From Sperchopsis tessellata (Eukaryota; Arthropoda; Insecta; Coleoptera; Hydrophilidae), in NCBI GenBank assembly GCA_033557685.1, contig JAWQRN010000611.1, positions 1-27,775 of the forward strand: a stretch of DNA of 27,775 bases, in the 5' to 3' direction. The notes under the pieces are model-generated. The model worked only from the letters and a program-made list of their open reading frames with translations, ran no database searches and was not told where the DNA came from. Positions within the stretch are counted from its first letter, which is position 1; the number at the start of each line of letters is the position of its first letter. A program made the translations under genes and the position numbers. Shown here piece after piece: positions 9,397-20,347 of the stretch.

Positions 9397-10317
9397 GGTC
9401 TCCCTTTGTATGGTAATCATATAAAAATTTCTTACAAAATTCATAGTAAATTTCTACATTATTTTATTTATTTTTTAATTTTCAGTATACTTTTATCAGT
9501 ATTATTTTTAGAACCTTTAACGTTTCTAAGTAAGGCTTAAAAAGTTACCGTTTTCACTTCAGTGTGTTCAAGATTTTTCATTTTTTACAAATTTTTTAAA
9601 TTTTTAATTTTACACACAGGCATAACTCTTGAATAAAAATGTATAACAGAATTTTCCTGGAGATATATCATACTACATTTCAAGATAGCATACTCCAAAT
9701 AATAATGGTGATGGTCTAAGTTCTACATTTATCTGTTTTCTCACAAAATATTATCATTTACCCAACCCTCGGGCCATTATATAGCCTTCCTAATAAATTA
9801 GGTTTATTTGAGGTCTTTACTAATTTGATCAAATGTCTCCACATATAGGTTTCAACTTTTTCTACAAGAAAGAAAACACAGAAAACTTTTTCTTCGATAG
9901 GTCATATATCCCTTCTAAGTAATTGTTCACCTTCTATGAAAGAAAATTGTCATTTGGTTCCTATATACGCCTATTTATTGACAATTAAATTCTCACAATC
10001 TTCCCAAAGATGATTACTTTATTCCTACTCTTTGTACACTCAAACCTTGATGGGTTTAACAACTCATTCTGCTCCTTTAGAGGGCGAATGGCGTAATGTG
10101 ATATATTACATATTTTTGAGCTATTTGTAACTTGACATTCTGTATTAAATACAACTTTTAAACAAAAGTCTTATTCTTTTAATAAATACATCAACTAGCG
10201 ATAAATAATAAATATTTTGATTTTCTACTTTTGTCAGGGTACTATATACATTAATTTAATTTTTAATAAAAAGAACTTTAGTTATAATATTATGATTAAC
10301 GTTCCTGTACCTATCAT
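9396..10317. other. No gene recognised
   Basis: AT-rich DNA between a microsatellite and the - strand LINE. The - strand from about 10100 to 9750 has partly protein-like strings (for example THQGLSVQRVGIK) but frequent stops and no motif I can name. It could be further decay of the neighbouring LINE. Confidence 0.35.
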
Positions 10318-11475
10318 ACAGAATTATTAGCATTGAATCCTTTATGCAAGCCTGCCTCTTCTTTGCGGTGATAAAAATCACATTGGTTTATAAGGCGATT
10401 CGTAGCATTTTGATAAGGATCTTATATGTCACAGGTGTTAGACTGATTGGTCGGTAATTTCCTTGGTCCTCTTTGTCACCTTTTTTGTGGATCAGAATAG
10501 TTGTTTCTTTGCTCCAAGGTGCTGGGTCACTTTTGTTTCCAAGTATAACGTATTCAGGTTTGGTAGAACTTTTCCACACTTATATGGGTACGTTCGTCTT
10601 GATATAGTTTATGGCAAAACTTTAGAGCCATTTCATGGATTTCCTCTTTATTATGAACTCTTTCACCGCTCTCATATATAAGTGTTACTATTTGCTTTTC
10701 CCAAACATAAGCCTTTATTACACTTATCTCATATGTTCTTCTATCACGAGAAGTATGGCTTCTTAGTTCGAACATCATCCTTTATTACCTTTTTTATTAA
10801 TTGTCTTTGACAATTATACATATTCTATCTAGAATTTTAGTGAGATCAAATATTTTGGAATCGAATTTACTACTAGCAGTTCCACCTATGATACAGTTTT
10901 TTCTATTATTATATATAATACATTATAGATGTAATTGTATTCTTCTAAATTAGCATATTTCATAAGCTCCCAGACTCAAAACAGTTAAGAACTGTGTAGT
11001 CTGTATGAAAGCTTTATGATTAGTGAATATGTAGTTAATGTAATTTCTCGTATTGTTAGGCACTTACCAGGTCCTTCTCGTGAAGTTTTCTTAGGAATCA
11101 TTGTAATTTCTATATACAAATTCTTTGACTCTGCAAATTCAGCAAGGCTGTTACCTCGTTCATTTCTAAGTTCGAAACCAAATTCTTCAACAATCTGCTC
11201 TCCTGGAAGTCTTCTCCTAGTTTTACTTTAAAGTGTCGTAAAACGATCTTAAAATGTGCACTTGAACTCTCAGAAGATTAATCACTTTTTTCATAGAATG
11301 TTTAGGCCGTCTCGTCTAAATTTCTTCTTGTTGGGGCATACACTTGCAAAATTTGGCCTGTATATTGCTGAGAGATCTTTATTTCTTATATTGACACTCC
11401 GTTGGAAATGCTCTCAAACTTAGTTCTTGAGTCTAGTATGAACCATGAAGCTAACTATTTTTTTCATTGTTAGTG
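10318..11475 (-). pseudogene. RTE-like LINE relic: APE endonuclease and reverse transcriptase
   Basis: Read on the - strand, the order is that of a non-LTR ORF2. First comes LQVYAPTRRNLDETA near 11350 (IQVYAPTS motif of the endonuclease). Next come GFELRNERGNSLAEFAESKN near 11170 and NTRN(Y)I(N)YIFTN near 11040, where the family has TRNEIDYI, so two residues are changed. The linker follows (ERVHNKEEIHEMALKF near 10640). The reverse transcriptase then shows WSKETTILIHKKGDKEDQGN and YRPISLTPVTYKI near 10480-10410, followed by EAGLHKGFNANNS near 10350 (QAGFRKG motif). The segment that should hold the finger motif KNGKAPG appears deleted, and several frameshifts are needed. The RT palm with the FADD motif is missing. 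The clade is inferred from motif wording, not from a tree. Confidence 0.75.
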
Positions 11476-12255
11476 CCACGATAGTATAACATGTATGTAC
11501 ACTTTGCAGTTGAATAATCTTCTATTTCTCATCTGACTTCGCTTAGCCCATGACACGACAGTGAATCTTGCCCAATTAATTTTGCAGACCTTTTACTTTC
11601 GCTTTGCTGAATAATATACGGCAGTTGTAATAACGTGCAACACATGTAATAAAGTTTAGAAACTGTTAAGACCTCATGGATTCTTACCACCTTCTGTCTT
11701 CTTCAGCTGGCTCCAATAACTACCTTTACTGGGGTCAATTAGACCTACAGAGAATGAGAGCTCTGTTTTATTTTTGGACTGAACCGTTAACTAATAAAGC
11801 TGCCTTACTGCCGTTTAATAAGTTTAATATAGACTGATTCCTTATAGAAAAGAAATACCTTCGATAAGCCGCACCTATTTGAGAACATACGCATTCGACA
11901 ACATATCTGAAGGATATATTCCTATCTGCCACTCGGAAACGCATTCTGTCGGGGAGGCACTATTCCTCTAAAGATATAGGGAATTATAGCTGGTAGCAAG
12001 TAAAACTTTTGTTTCTCATCAGGTGGTATCTTAAAGTAGTAACTATGAGTTAAATTTAACACACTCCATGAAGGACAACATAGATTATTATTAAAATTTA
12101 TAACCTGGCTGCTTCGATAACCAGCTGATAGCAACAACAAAACCGTTAACCCAGAGAGAGAGAGAGAAAGAGTTAAATTAATAATCTTCAGTTGTTATTT
12201 TTTCAACTTGATATATTTTTTCTCGTAAAAAATATGCTCAAATACTACCCATTTT

Positions 12256-12258
<3 letters not shown>

Positions 12259-12294
<36 letters not shown>

Positions 12295-12317
12295 TATGTA
12301 TATATATATAAATATAT
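12259..12317. repeat. (TA)n microsatellite, interrupted
   Basis: TA tract broken by single C and G substitutions, ending in AAATATATC. Confidence 0.95.
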
Positions 12318-12615
12318 CAAAATTCCTCCTGGCTGTACAAATATAAGTAATAAAAATTAGACGTAGGCACAACTGGCTTAAAATTGACAAGTACAAAAAT
12401 ATCAGTTTTTCGTATGAGTGAGGTATCCAATGCCAAATATAGCTATTTCGCAGCACCACTGCTCATCAGTATGGCTAAGTAAATTGGACACTACCACAAA
12501 CATATAGCAAAACTGACACCTATAAAATATAAACAACTTACTATGAATATTTCATATAGCAAGCGCCATTTCAATGTGGCGAGGAGAAATCTTACATTAG
12601 GGATATCTAACATTT

Positions 12616-12658
<43 letters not shown>
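12616..12658. repeat. (TA)n microsatellite, interrupted
   Basis: TA tract with one TG interruption at about 12629. Confidence 0.95.
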
Positions 12659-12661
<3 letters not shown>

Positions 12662-13176
12662 GATGATGCTAATAATATATACATCTCTTCCGAGGAACAT
12701 CGTTGAAATTGCTGGAAATGAGATATATTCAGTCCTGGGAAAATTGTATTTGTCTTACATTCCCTCTGCCATAAATAATGTCTTAAATTATTATTTATGT
12801 ATTAGATTTATATTGTCAATTAGTAAATTAACGATAAATTTATAGAAAATTAAGAAGATGAAGAAGCTTATTCCACATCTGCATCAAGTAAATTCAAGTA
12901 ATATTCACATACTTTGACAATAATTTTGTATACCTAATTGATGACCCTATAGGCTATCGAAAGTTAAAGCATACGAAATAACTGCACAGTTTATTTTTAT
13001 TAAAGTTTCACAACTTTAGCACTAAACGAATACTGCCTAAGAAATTTGAAACTAAATGTAATAAACTAAATTTGAGGAAATTCATCTACGGCAAAATTTA
13101 ATACTGAGAGTTTTGTATTAATTTAGATAGTAAACCAATCCTACGTAACAGGCTAACCTATATCTTTATTTTCTAG

Positions 13177-13236
13177 TTGTTGTGACCGTGGTCCTCGTAT
13201 GCTTGTCTACGTTGCCTCTCCTCATGCTTATAATGG
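13177..13236 (+). CDS. Candidate 60-bp internal exon encoding a transmembrane helix
   Basis: The acceptor TCTTTATTTTCTAG ends at 13176 and the donor ATGG|GTAAGTA starts at 13237. Both are near-consensus and exactly 60 bp apart. With a phase-1 entry the exon is open and reads V-VTVVLVCLSTLPLLMLIM-G, a continuous hydrophobic helix of about 20 residues; the other two frames are poorer. Phase 1 in and phase 1 out makes it a symmetric exon. Such a lone helix exon is common at the signal-anchor of type II membrane proteins or the stem of type I proteins. No flanking exons were found within a few kb, so the protein cannot be named. Confidence 0.5.
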
Positions 13237-15620
13237 GTAAGTATAAAGTACATAAGAGTGTAAACTTAGCGTGCTACATGCAACATAACAAACTGCAACT
13301 ATATTTTACCTTTGTTTAATTTTGGTTAGCATGATATAACAACGCGTCAGGAAATTGCTGTTTTACATTTCAAAGTTACTATCGTGTGTAAAACTGATAA
13401 GCAAGAAATTTAATATTACTGGAAAGCAAGTGTGAAGAGGTACATATGAACAGATAATGTACACATATGCTTCAATATTTAAATACGAAAATTTCAAAAC
13501 TGGAATTCAGTTTTCGACCACGATATAGTGCTTCGAAGAATACCACTTCTTATCAGCGCAACTGCATGCTTTATATCAGTAGAATACTTTTTATGGTAAT
13601 TTCGGTGTTCAGTAACTTTTGCAATATGATCTATTTCCTTGAATTACGAATAACCTTGTCTCTTATAATAAATAATGTGTGGTATAGTTATATTTATTTT
13701 TTTAAATTTACAATGTTTAAAAAAATACTATTGTATTGGAATGATTTTGAATTGAGGAATTATACAAAACAACAAATTTAACAAAATTATGTTTGTATGC
13801 TTTCCCATCATTCATTATATCCAATATGGATTGGCCTTTGTTATGTGACAATTAACATATATTGTTATGCCGGTTGTATTCCGGGAGCTGACATGTCATA
13901 AATATTCTGGGTATATTGTTTGCAAACAATAGTCAGACGCCAGCGTGTGTTATATCCGGTAATCTTTTTATTAGGTCTACAAAGAGCGAGTGTGTATTAT
14001 TTTCTCAAATTAACTTGTATAAAAATGTTCCAGTGTTTATGTAAATGTAATATTTTATATAGAGGCATAATTGTTTAACATTTAAATTAGCTTAAAACAC
14101 TATTTTGTAGCGGTTGAACTTAATGCGGAGTGTTTTTTGTGAACTATTTGTGACTAGCGCATTTTTGTTTGGATACAAAAACTTGTGGTATAATACAGGC
14201 AGATTTTGAATTTGCTAATCCAAGACTAAAGTTGTAACAATACTTCGTAACAAATAATACTTTATTAACTAGTTAGAAAATTGTAAAATAAATACATCGA
14301 AAAATCATTGGACAGTAAACATTTTGCTGAATGTCTGCAAAGCGCTCTCGAGTGACTAAAATCGGTGCAAACATCGCGTAAAATAATTATTGTATTAATT
14401 TATGTACCTATACAATTGCTCAAGTAAAATACCTTTTTTTGAACAAACGCCTGTTATGTGTATTTTAATATTACTTCTATTGAAAACTCCACCTACGAAA
14501 CACTTGTCCTATAATGAAACTAACAGGAATATAACAGAAAAGGGCTGATATGTCTTAATAATTAATATGTCTACAGCGCATTTTGTTATTGTCTCCCCTA
14601 CTATTCCTCTTCCCTTCATTACAAACAAAAATATTTGTCTCAAAATGTTACTTGGACTAAAACACGTGCTCGATACTAAAACTGATGAGATTTTGTATTC
14701 AAACATTTGTTCTCATGTTTGAAGCAATTACTTAACTCTCATGATGCAATATCAGGCATCAACATTTATTTTTATTGAAGTAATGAAAAGGAAATTGTTC
14801 ATTGCAGTGCATAGCGGATTCACTGTTATTTGATTATGCGCTAGAGATAAGCTGCTTTTAAAATTATGCACTAGAAAATTCTTGGCTCTATTTTCAAGGA
14901 CTATGTATATACATTGTAGAATATAATCAAAGTTGTGTTCTATTATAGACCAGACGATTGCACTAAGTCTCACACCTGATGAAATGTGTTTTTTATGTAC
15001 CGCTTTAATTCATGGTAATGTTACATGATAAAGTGTACCTAAGTTCATAAATTATTCGCAATAATAATGAAAAAGCACAAAATATAAAATGAGAACATTC
15101 ATCTGAAGGGTATGATTTAGATGCAATTCACTTAAGCTGAAAGCTCATTAATCTTATTTAGATATTTATACCAAGTCATACTCTTCACTAAGAAAAGTGT
15201 CCATATATTTAAATATTTGTATAATTTAGCTAACAATTAATATTTCAAATATTGTATTGAAAAAAGGTAGATTTGAAATTAATTTTATTGGTAATTCAAT
15301 ACACATATGGATTAATTACTTTCAAAAAAGTTTAATTGTATTATCCTACTCTACTCTAAAGTCAAATAATTCACTTCCTGCAATACTGAATTTGTCAATT
15401 TTTTTAGAAATTTTCCAAGATTAGCTCATATACTGAATAAAGCAGTATTAAAAAGTATATTTTGTCTATATTCTAAAACCAAGGTTTTATATAATACTGT
15501 TGTAGAGACTTACAAAATCGTCCATTCTCTTCAAGTTTCAATCCTTTCATAATTTCGAATGAATATTTCGAAGGGATTTTTTATATTTGGGGAATAATAT
15601 ATCAGAAGTTAATCTTTATA
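13237..15620. other. No gene recognised
   Basis: AT-rich, probably intronic if the 13177 exon is real. Segment 13850-14000 is less AT-rich than its surroundings (GCCGGTTGTATTCCGGGAGC near 13869) but has no clear frame. The frames at 13467-13781 (+), 14509-14706 (-) and 14752-14973 (-) have low-complexity, hydrophobic products and no motifs. Confidence 0.4.
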
Positions 15621-15713
15621 TAGGTTTTCCGGGAGGTAACCGTGTGATTATATTTTCCGACGTATCGTCCACCGTTGTAGGAGACATGTAGCTCTTAAAA
15701 GTGCTAATTATAA
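15621..15713 (+). repeat. Repeat A, copy 3
   Basis: TAGGTTTTCCGGGAGGTAAC aligns with the start of copy 1. It is followed by a GACG-TAT-CGTC hairpin remnant at the place of the 2450-2463 hairpin, and by one 34-bp-type unit (GTAGCTCTTAAAAGTGCTAA). Similarity stops at about 15713. It is a solo copy, with no Penelope-like endonuclease downstream. Confidence 0.75.
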
Positions 15714-16726
15714 ATCGGTTTGCCTGGTGATGCAGGTAGCCTTTAGCCTTTACAGCTTTTTCACGGCTCTGATTTTATAACGATGGTTGGGTCGAGGAGG
15801 ATTTAGCCGTTGTTGATGAGCGGAATCAAAAGCGATGTTGGTCTTCATAGTGTCGTCCGGCTGCAGGCTTCGTGTGTTGTTCGTTAGAAGATGGTGTTTC
15901 TTATGGCGTTGTTATTTGCTATAATCTATTTTATTAGTGGAAAGTGTTGGCTAAAATATAATATGGTAAAGTACGGTCAATTATTTGTTTATTATTTGTT
16001 TTTTGTTAATTGGTTAGCGTTTAGGTCTGACCCCTCTCAGGGTTAGAGGAGCATCTTCCACTAGTTCAACAACCCAGGGAGGTTTGTTTTTAATTGTGGC
16101 CAAGATCGTTATTGTTGGATATCGCTTCTTTTTCTATGGTCTTCTGGGAAGTTGAATTGGCCGGTTGTGTTGATTTCCGTTTATAATTTTCGTTCCTAAT
16201 TTGGCTAGTAATATGTCACTTCTCTGACACTAAGGAAGAAGACCATACAGCATACCAAGACCGTCGATTCTCTATGCAACAAAGGCCTGTCCATGTTCAA
16301 TTCCCACTATCCTGTCGAGCCCTCTCACCCTCCACCAGCTCAACATATTCAATGCTCGAAGTTCCAATCATTAAACCACTAAGCTAATTCCTGCCAACAC
16401 AAGGTTCGATGAGGGATATATAGAGCGCCTCAACGCACTATGGTCTGTCCTACCCCAACCATGTAACTTTCGCACGTTCCTGTCCTCTCCGTCTGACCAC
16501 AGCCGAATCTCCAAACCTCACTGCCCTCTTAAATTCTACGGCGGCTACAACACCCCCCAGAAACCATTCGAGGGCACTGTATATTTCCTAAAATTCTTCT
16601 CTACCTTGCTCCTTAATCTATTCCCCGAATACCATTCCCGAATTCACAAAACTGTCTACTCACTTATCCATGATTTTAATGAAGTTACGGTCACTCCTAC
16701 CTACAACGGTACCCGTTCAGTCAATG
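15714..16726 (+). other. GC-richer leader ahead of the Jockey LINE, possible decayed ORF1 or 5' part
   Basis: Base composition rises sharply relative to flanking DNA, as in the LINE that follows. 15714-15900 has no clear frame. 16220-16670 gives partly protein-like strings in shifting frames (DEGYIERLNALWSVLPQP; SKPHCPLKFYGGYNTPQKP) but no zinc-knuckle motif of a Jockey ORF1. I infer it belongs to the element because it runs into the endonuclease without a break. Confidence 0.4.
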
Positions 16727-18695
16727 ATACTGGGCATAGTCAATGTCCACGGTTTGTCAATCAAAAGACCTCTTATCCACTCCTTACTAAGTGCCAAAAA
16801 CATATCCGTTCTTTCCATTACCAAAAAACTCATCCCACGTGCTTATCTAAACCTCTCTCGATTTAATTCCTACTGTAAGGACGCCAAACATTACAGAGTT
16901 GCACGACTGCTATACGAATTTCTAATTTAGGACCACCACGTCACTTTTCTTATCTCCACATAACTGAATCAGTAGTCAGATTCCAAATCAGAACTGTACT
17001 TGTTCTCAGCTACTACTGCCTGAATCTTGAGCTGCTACCAGCAGAACAATTCAAATTTATTGAGGACTCTGCACACACCATCATTATGAGCGATTTTAAT
17101 GACCGTGATCCCACCCTGGGGGATCGCGTACGTTACCGCAATGGCCATATTCTCGCCAACGGGATCCTTGACCATAGTCTATATCGAGTTAAAAATGACA
17201 ACCCCACCTTCTTCTCTCATTAAGGTACATCTAACGTCGATCACATGATTATGACTGGAGACGATTCTCAATATTTTAACTACACTGAAGGCTTCTTAGG
17301 TCAAAGTGTCACCACCGACTACTTCCCTGTATTGGTCAGATCCACTATCAGAGAACCGTCCTCAGCTCACTCTCCCTCAATCACTATTTGGTACTGGAAT
17401 AATGCCGGCCTTCCAGCACCATATTGAAACAAGCATTCCATTTTCAACCAATCATGTTTCCGAGGATATTGATCAAAACATTTCAGGTCTCGTCAAAGAA
17501 GCGTTAGACGTTTCAATTCCCAACAAAGACATTCCAGCCACCGGCACTCTCCTGCCGGATTATATGATCATCAAAATTCGCTAAAAACGGCGAATTTATC
17601 GCCAATTCCTCCGTACAAGAGATCCCGCCGTAACAACAGAATGGAACCGCCAAAATGCCATCATCCGTCGGCAAGTCACTTTCATTAAGAATTATCAGTG
17701 TATACCACCTGCTCTAAACTTGACTTCCGCAACGGAAAAAAATCTAGAACAAGCTCAAAATACTCACTGGCCTTAAATAAGCTAATGCCTCTCCTGTGAT
17801 ATTCAACAACATCACATTTTCAACTACTTAAGAAAGTTAACCTTTTCGCAGTCACTCTCGAGGAAGTACATACCATTCCTTACGGTCTCGAGTTCCAAGC
17901 CTTCTTCTCAACCTCAACAGACCCATACCTGTTCCCATAGAAGAGACAAGCCCTAGCAACGGGCAAAAACAGTGCTCCTGTTACGGATGGCATCACCAGA
18001 CTAGCTCTAAAACACCATCCAGATCCCGGCATCATATTTTACCACTCCATAAACACTGCCTGTTTCCGATCTGGCTACTTTTCATCTATTTGGAAAAGAG
18101 CCAACACAATCATGATCCCCAAACCTCACAAAAACCCTCGCCTGTCCAACTCCTATAGACCCATGTCCCTATTAGACACCCTTGGAAAATCCTACGAACG
18201 CATCCTTACCTATAGACTAGGAACATTTTCCAGTATATATATATATATAACCTTTTCCCTTCCAACAGTAAGGCTTTCATCCTCAACGAAGTACATTTGA
18301 CGACATCCTACATTTACACATCGACCTGGCCGGCGCCCACAACACTAACCTCCTTTTTCTCGCCATTTTCCCAGACATCTAAAGATCACTGTACTCTGTC
18401 TGACATGACGGGCATCTTTTCAAACTTGACTCAATGAAATTCACTACTTTTTATTAACCATCATTAGTAATTACCTAAAAGCCCGAACGCATCACGTGCG
18501 CTTCAGTACTTCCCTTTCACTACAATACATCCTATACCTCTCTGACATCTTATCTCCTCAATCTCCCACTCACATAATACATTTTACCGACAACATTCTC
18601 ATTTGGACATCCCGCGGAACCTCCCAACAAGCCAGCACTTCCCTCAATCTCTATCTCTGCCGCCTTGAGAACTGGATTTTCGTAGTTTACCGACT
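16727..18695 (+). pseudogene. Jockey-clade LINE relic: APE endonuclease and reverse transcriptase
   Basis: The endonuclease begins ILGIVNVHGLSIKRPLIHSL at 16727 (family: NVNGL..k...l). It continues with IIMSDFNDRDPTLGDR near 17082 and GTSNVDHMIMTGD near 17226. It ends at TTDYFPV (17311-17331), where the catalytic SDH motif has become TDY. The reverse transcriptase starts PVTDGITRLALKHHPDP at 17977, then WKRANTIMIPKPHKNP and SYRPMSLLDTLGKSYERIL up to about 18220. After a (TA)n insertion at 18234 it resumes as GFHPQRSTFDDILHLH (18268 on). The catalytic FADD box at 18583-18594 reads FTDN, so both Ala and the second Asp are lost. The match ends at a second (TA)n at 18696. Multiple frameshifts and stops: long dead. 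Confidence 0.85.
18234..18250. repeat. Short (TA)n inside the LINE reverse transcriptase
   Basis: Seventeen bases of TA between the YERILTYRLG and GFHPQRST motifs, replacing or interrupting about ten codons of the RT. Confidence 0.9.
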
Positions 18696-18716
18696 TATAT
18701 ATATATATATATATAT
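18696..18716. repeat. (TA)n at the 3' break of the LINE
   Basis: Twenty-one bases of TA immediately after the last recognisable RT residues (LENW); no LINE sequence is recognisable beyond it. Confidence 0.9.
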
Positions 18717-19064
18717 TGTAACGTTATGGATATCCTGCGTCTCGGCAACCAATATAACGGTTTGAAGAACCTGAAGCACGAAGAACCAAGGTAACACTAT
18801 CCACCTGGTGGAGGTGCTGACTACGTTACCGGATACAACTAATGGACAATTACTCGTGGAGCGAGTTTGTTCTAAACAAATGTGATACGTCTAGTGGCAA
18901 ATAATTATAATAGGACCCTCGAAGTGTAAATTAGTTGAAATACTATATATATTAAATATATATATTTATAATATACCGTACCACTACAATATACATTATT
19001 ATATTCCCACTTCTATAACCTTTTACTTATTAATTAAATATGCCCAAGCTGTGATCGTCTAATT
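18717..19064. other. No gene recognised
   Basis: Moderately GC-rich to about 18920 (GAACCAAGG..CACCTGGTGGAGG near 18783), then AT-rich with a TATATATTAAATATATATAT patch near 18943. It could be a further LINE or other element tail, but no motif supports that. Confidence 0.35.
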
Positions 19065-19256
19065 CATTGTTTTCCAAAGTGAGCGTTACCGCCCCCCTTC
19101 CGGTACACTAGAGTAGTTTAGGAGAGCTTTACTGGCCCCAAGGTTAGAGTATGGCGTTGAGGAGCAAGTGAATAATAATAAGATGCTAACAAATATGGTC
19201 GCTAAAATATTATTTAAGTAAACAAGTTGTGAGCTTAACAAATTTGGGAAACTATG
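19065..19256. mobile_element. 192-bp non-autonomous hAT element
   Basis: The left end CATTGTTTTCCAAAGT and the right end ATTTGGGAAACTATG are imperfect inverted repeats of the kind seen in hAT elements (CAGNGTTTCCCAAAGTG). The flanking octamers are GTCTAATT (19057-19064) and GTTTAGTT (19257-19264), six of eight identical with two transitions, as expected of an aged 8-bp target duplication. Inside the left end, GCGTTACCGCCCCCCTTCCGG is a GC-rich block typical of such elements. There is no coding capacity, so mobilisation would have needed a transposase elsewhere; the relic at 24550 is hAT but I cannot link the two. Confidence 0.65.
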
Positions 19257-19264
19257 GTTTAGTT

Positions 19265-20192
19265 GTTAATAAACAGAGAACCCTACGTAGTGTAATAAAA
19301 TTCGTGATGGAGAAGCAGGTGATAGGTGATAGCTTTCGACGCTGAGTTGATGTCAATTAGAGGCTACAAATTTTGTTAGCTTTACAACATATAGCCATTT
19401 CAAAAGTTTCTTTGTACGTAATCACCGTTAGGGAGGTAATATCTCCAGCAATCTTAAAATTAAGGATATGATACACATTCTACGTTTAAATGGTAATATT
19501 ATTGTTTATAGTACATGGGGGAAGAAGTTTGCCATTCTGCACACTATCTTAAGAATGTTGATTATGGCAGCGTTAAAACTTCCACAGATTTTAATGAAGT
19601 CTGTTAAGGATACTAACCTATATGTTTTTGTGCTCATCAAGAACATTTTCTGCAGCTGAAATTGTGCTGCTAACCAAGTTTTTTGTAAAAGGTAAAATAT
19701 TATTTATAATCAAATAATTTAAAAAATGCATAAATAACAAAAATTGAGTTTTTGTTTAAGCTTTTAGAAATTATAATTACATATACCTTCGTATTTTGGG
19801 GACCTATTACGACACTATACTCTTGCTTGTAAATTTAGTGAAACAATTCTGGTTTTAATGGTAAGTATTGATAGTGGAGCTATAATTTATATTGAGTATT
19901 GTATTGGAGAAAGTTACATGACTGACATTCTCTAGTTTAAATTTATTTATATCTTTAATAGCAACAGTAGCCCGAACAAAATCTTCTGCCAATCCGGTCC
20001 TGGCAAGACGATTTTTTTTTTAAATACTTTCATCAGTTTATGTATCAAAATATACATATGCAAGTGGAATATGCTAGACATTGTTTTTGATAACAAAGTT
20101 CGTTTTAAATGAACGTAATATTTAATTGGTAAATTATAAAAAAGTCACTAAATTTAAATTTAACGATGTTATATTAGTGTTTTCTGAAGTTA
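19265..20192. other. No gene recognised
   Basis: AT-rich. A - strand string LPGPDWQKIL at about 20007-19977 recalls the CENP-B/Jerky-type transposase motif PGPDW but has no supporting neighbours. A + frame at 19468-19659 has no motif. Confidence 0.35.
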
Positions 20193-20347
20193 CACTTTCG
20201 TCGGTTGGCAACGAATTTATCTATTAGTCTGATTCGGTTCGCGTAGAAATATAGTCGCTCCGAAATATTTCGAAAACTGTGTTAAAAAGTTTACGAAACT
20301 TCTTTATACGTCGAAACTAAGTGATTCATCATCTTCGTGTAACCATT
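20193..20347 (+). promoter_or_regulatory. Lis-1: Candidate CpG-rich promoter and non-coding first exon of Lis-1
   Basis: Thirteen CpG dinucleotides fall in about 155 bp, far denser than anywhere nearby, with no open reading frame of note. The block ends at a strong donor, CATT|GTGAGTA, at 20348. It lies 5.55 kb upstream of the acceptor of the first Lis-1 coding exon, on the same strand. A dispersed CpG-rich, TATA-less start with a non-coding exon is usual for a housekeeping gene of this type. The link to Lis-1 is inference; it could equally be the start of another transcript. Confidence 0.4.

Larger units (their letters stand above)
11476..13176. other. No gene recognised; two (TA)n tracts and a (GA)n patch
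   Basis: Holds a GAGAGAGAGAGAAAGAG patch at about 12153-12169 and two TA tracts (12259-12317 and 12616-12658) about 300 bp apart. The sequence between the two tracts has weakly similar inverted ends (AATTCCTCCTGGC near 12325; the complement of GGCGAGGAGAAAT near 12578-12590), which may be a small element inserted in a TA tract. A - strand frame at 11922-12140 has no motif. Confidence 0.4.

Noticed and set aside
11050..11080. Strong - strand splice donor (CCTG|GTAAGT)
   Set aside because: It lies inside the LINE endonuclease coding sequence, where those bases encode Pro-Gly-Lys; chance resemblance is more likely than a splice site.
12325..12592. Possible small element with inverted ends between two TA tracts
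   Set aside because: The end similarity is about ten bases with mismatches and there is no clear target duplication.
12238..12845. Several open frames rich in Tyr and Ile on both strands
   Set aside because: They are translations of TA microsatellites extended by chance.
13467..13781. 104-codon hydrophobic frame
   Set aside because: T-rich DNA gives Phe/Leu/Ile-rich products by chance; no splice sites, motif or start context support it.
19836..19864. Possible 24-bp microexon between TTTAG and GTAAGTA
   Set aside because: Weak acceptor, an in-frame stop in one phase and no coding context.
19977..20007. - strand LPGPDW, like a CENP-B/Tigger transposase motif
   Set aside because: Only six residues match and neither flank reads like a helix-turn-helix or DDE domain.
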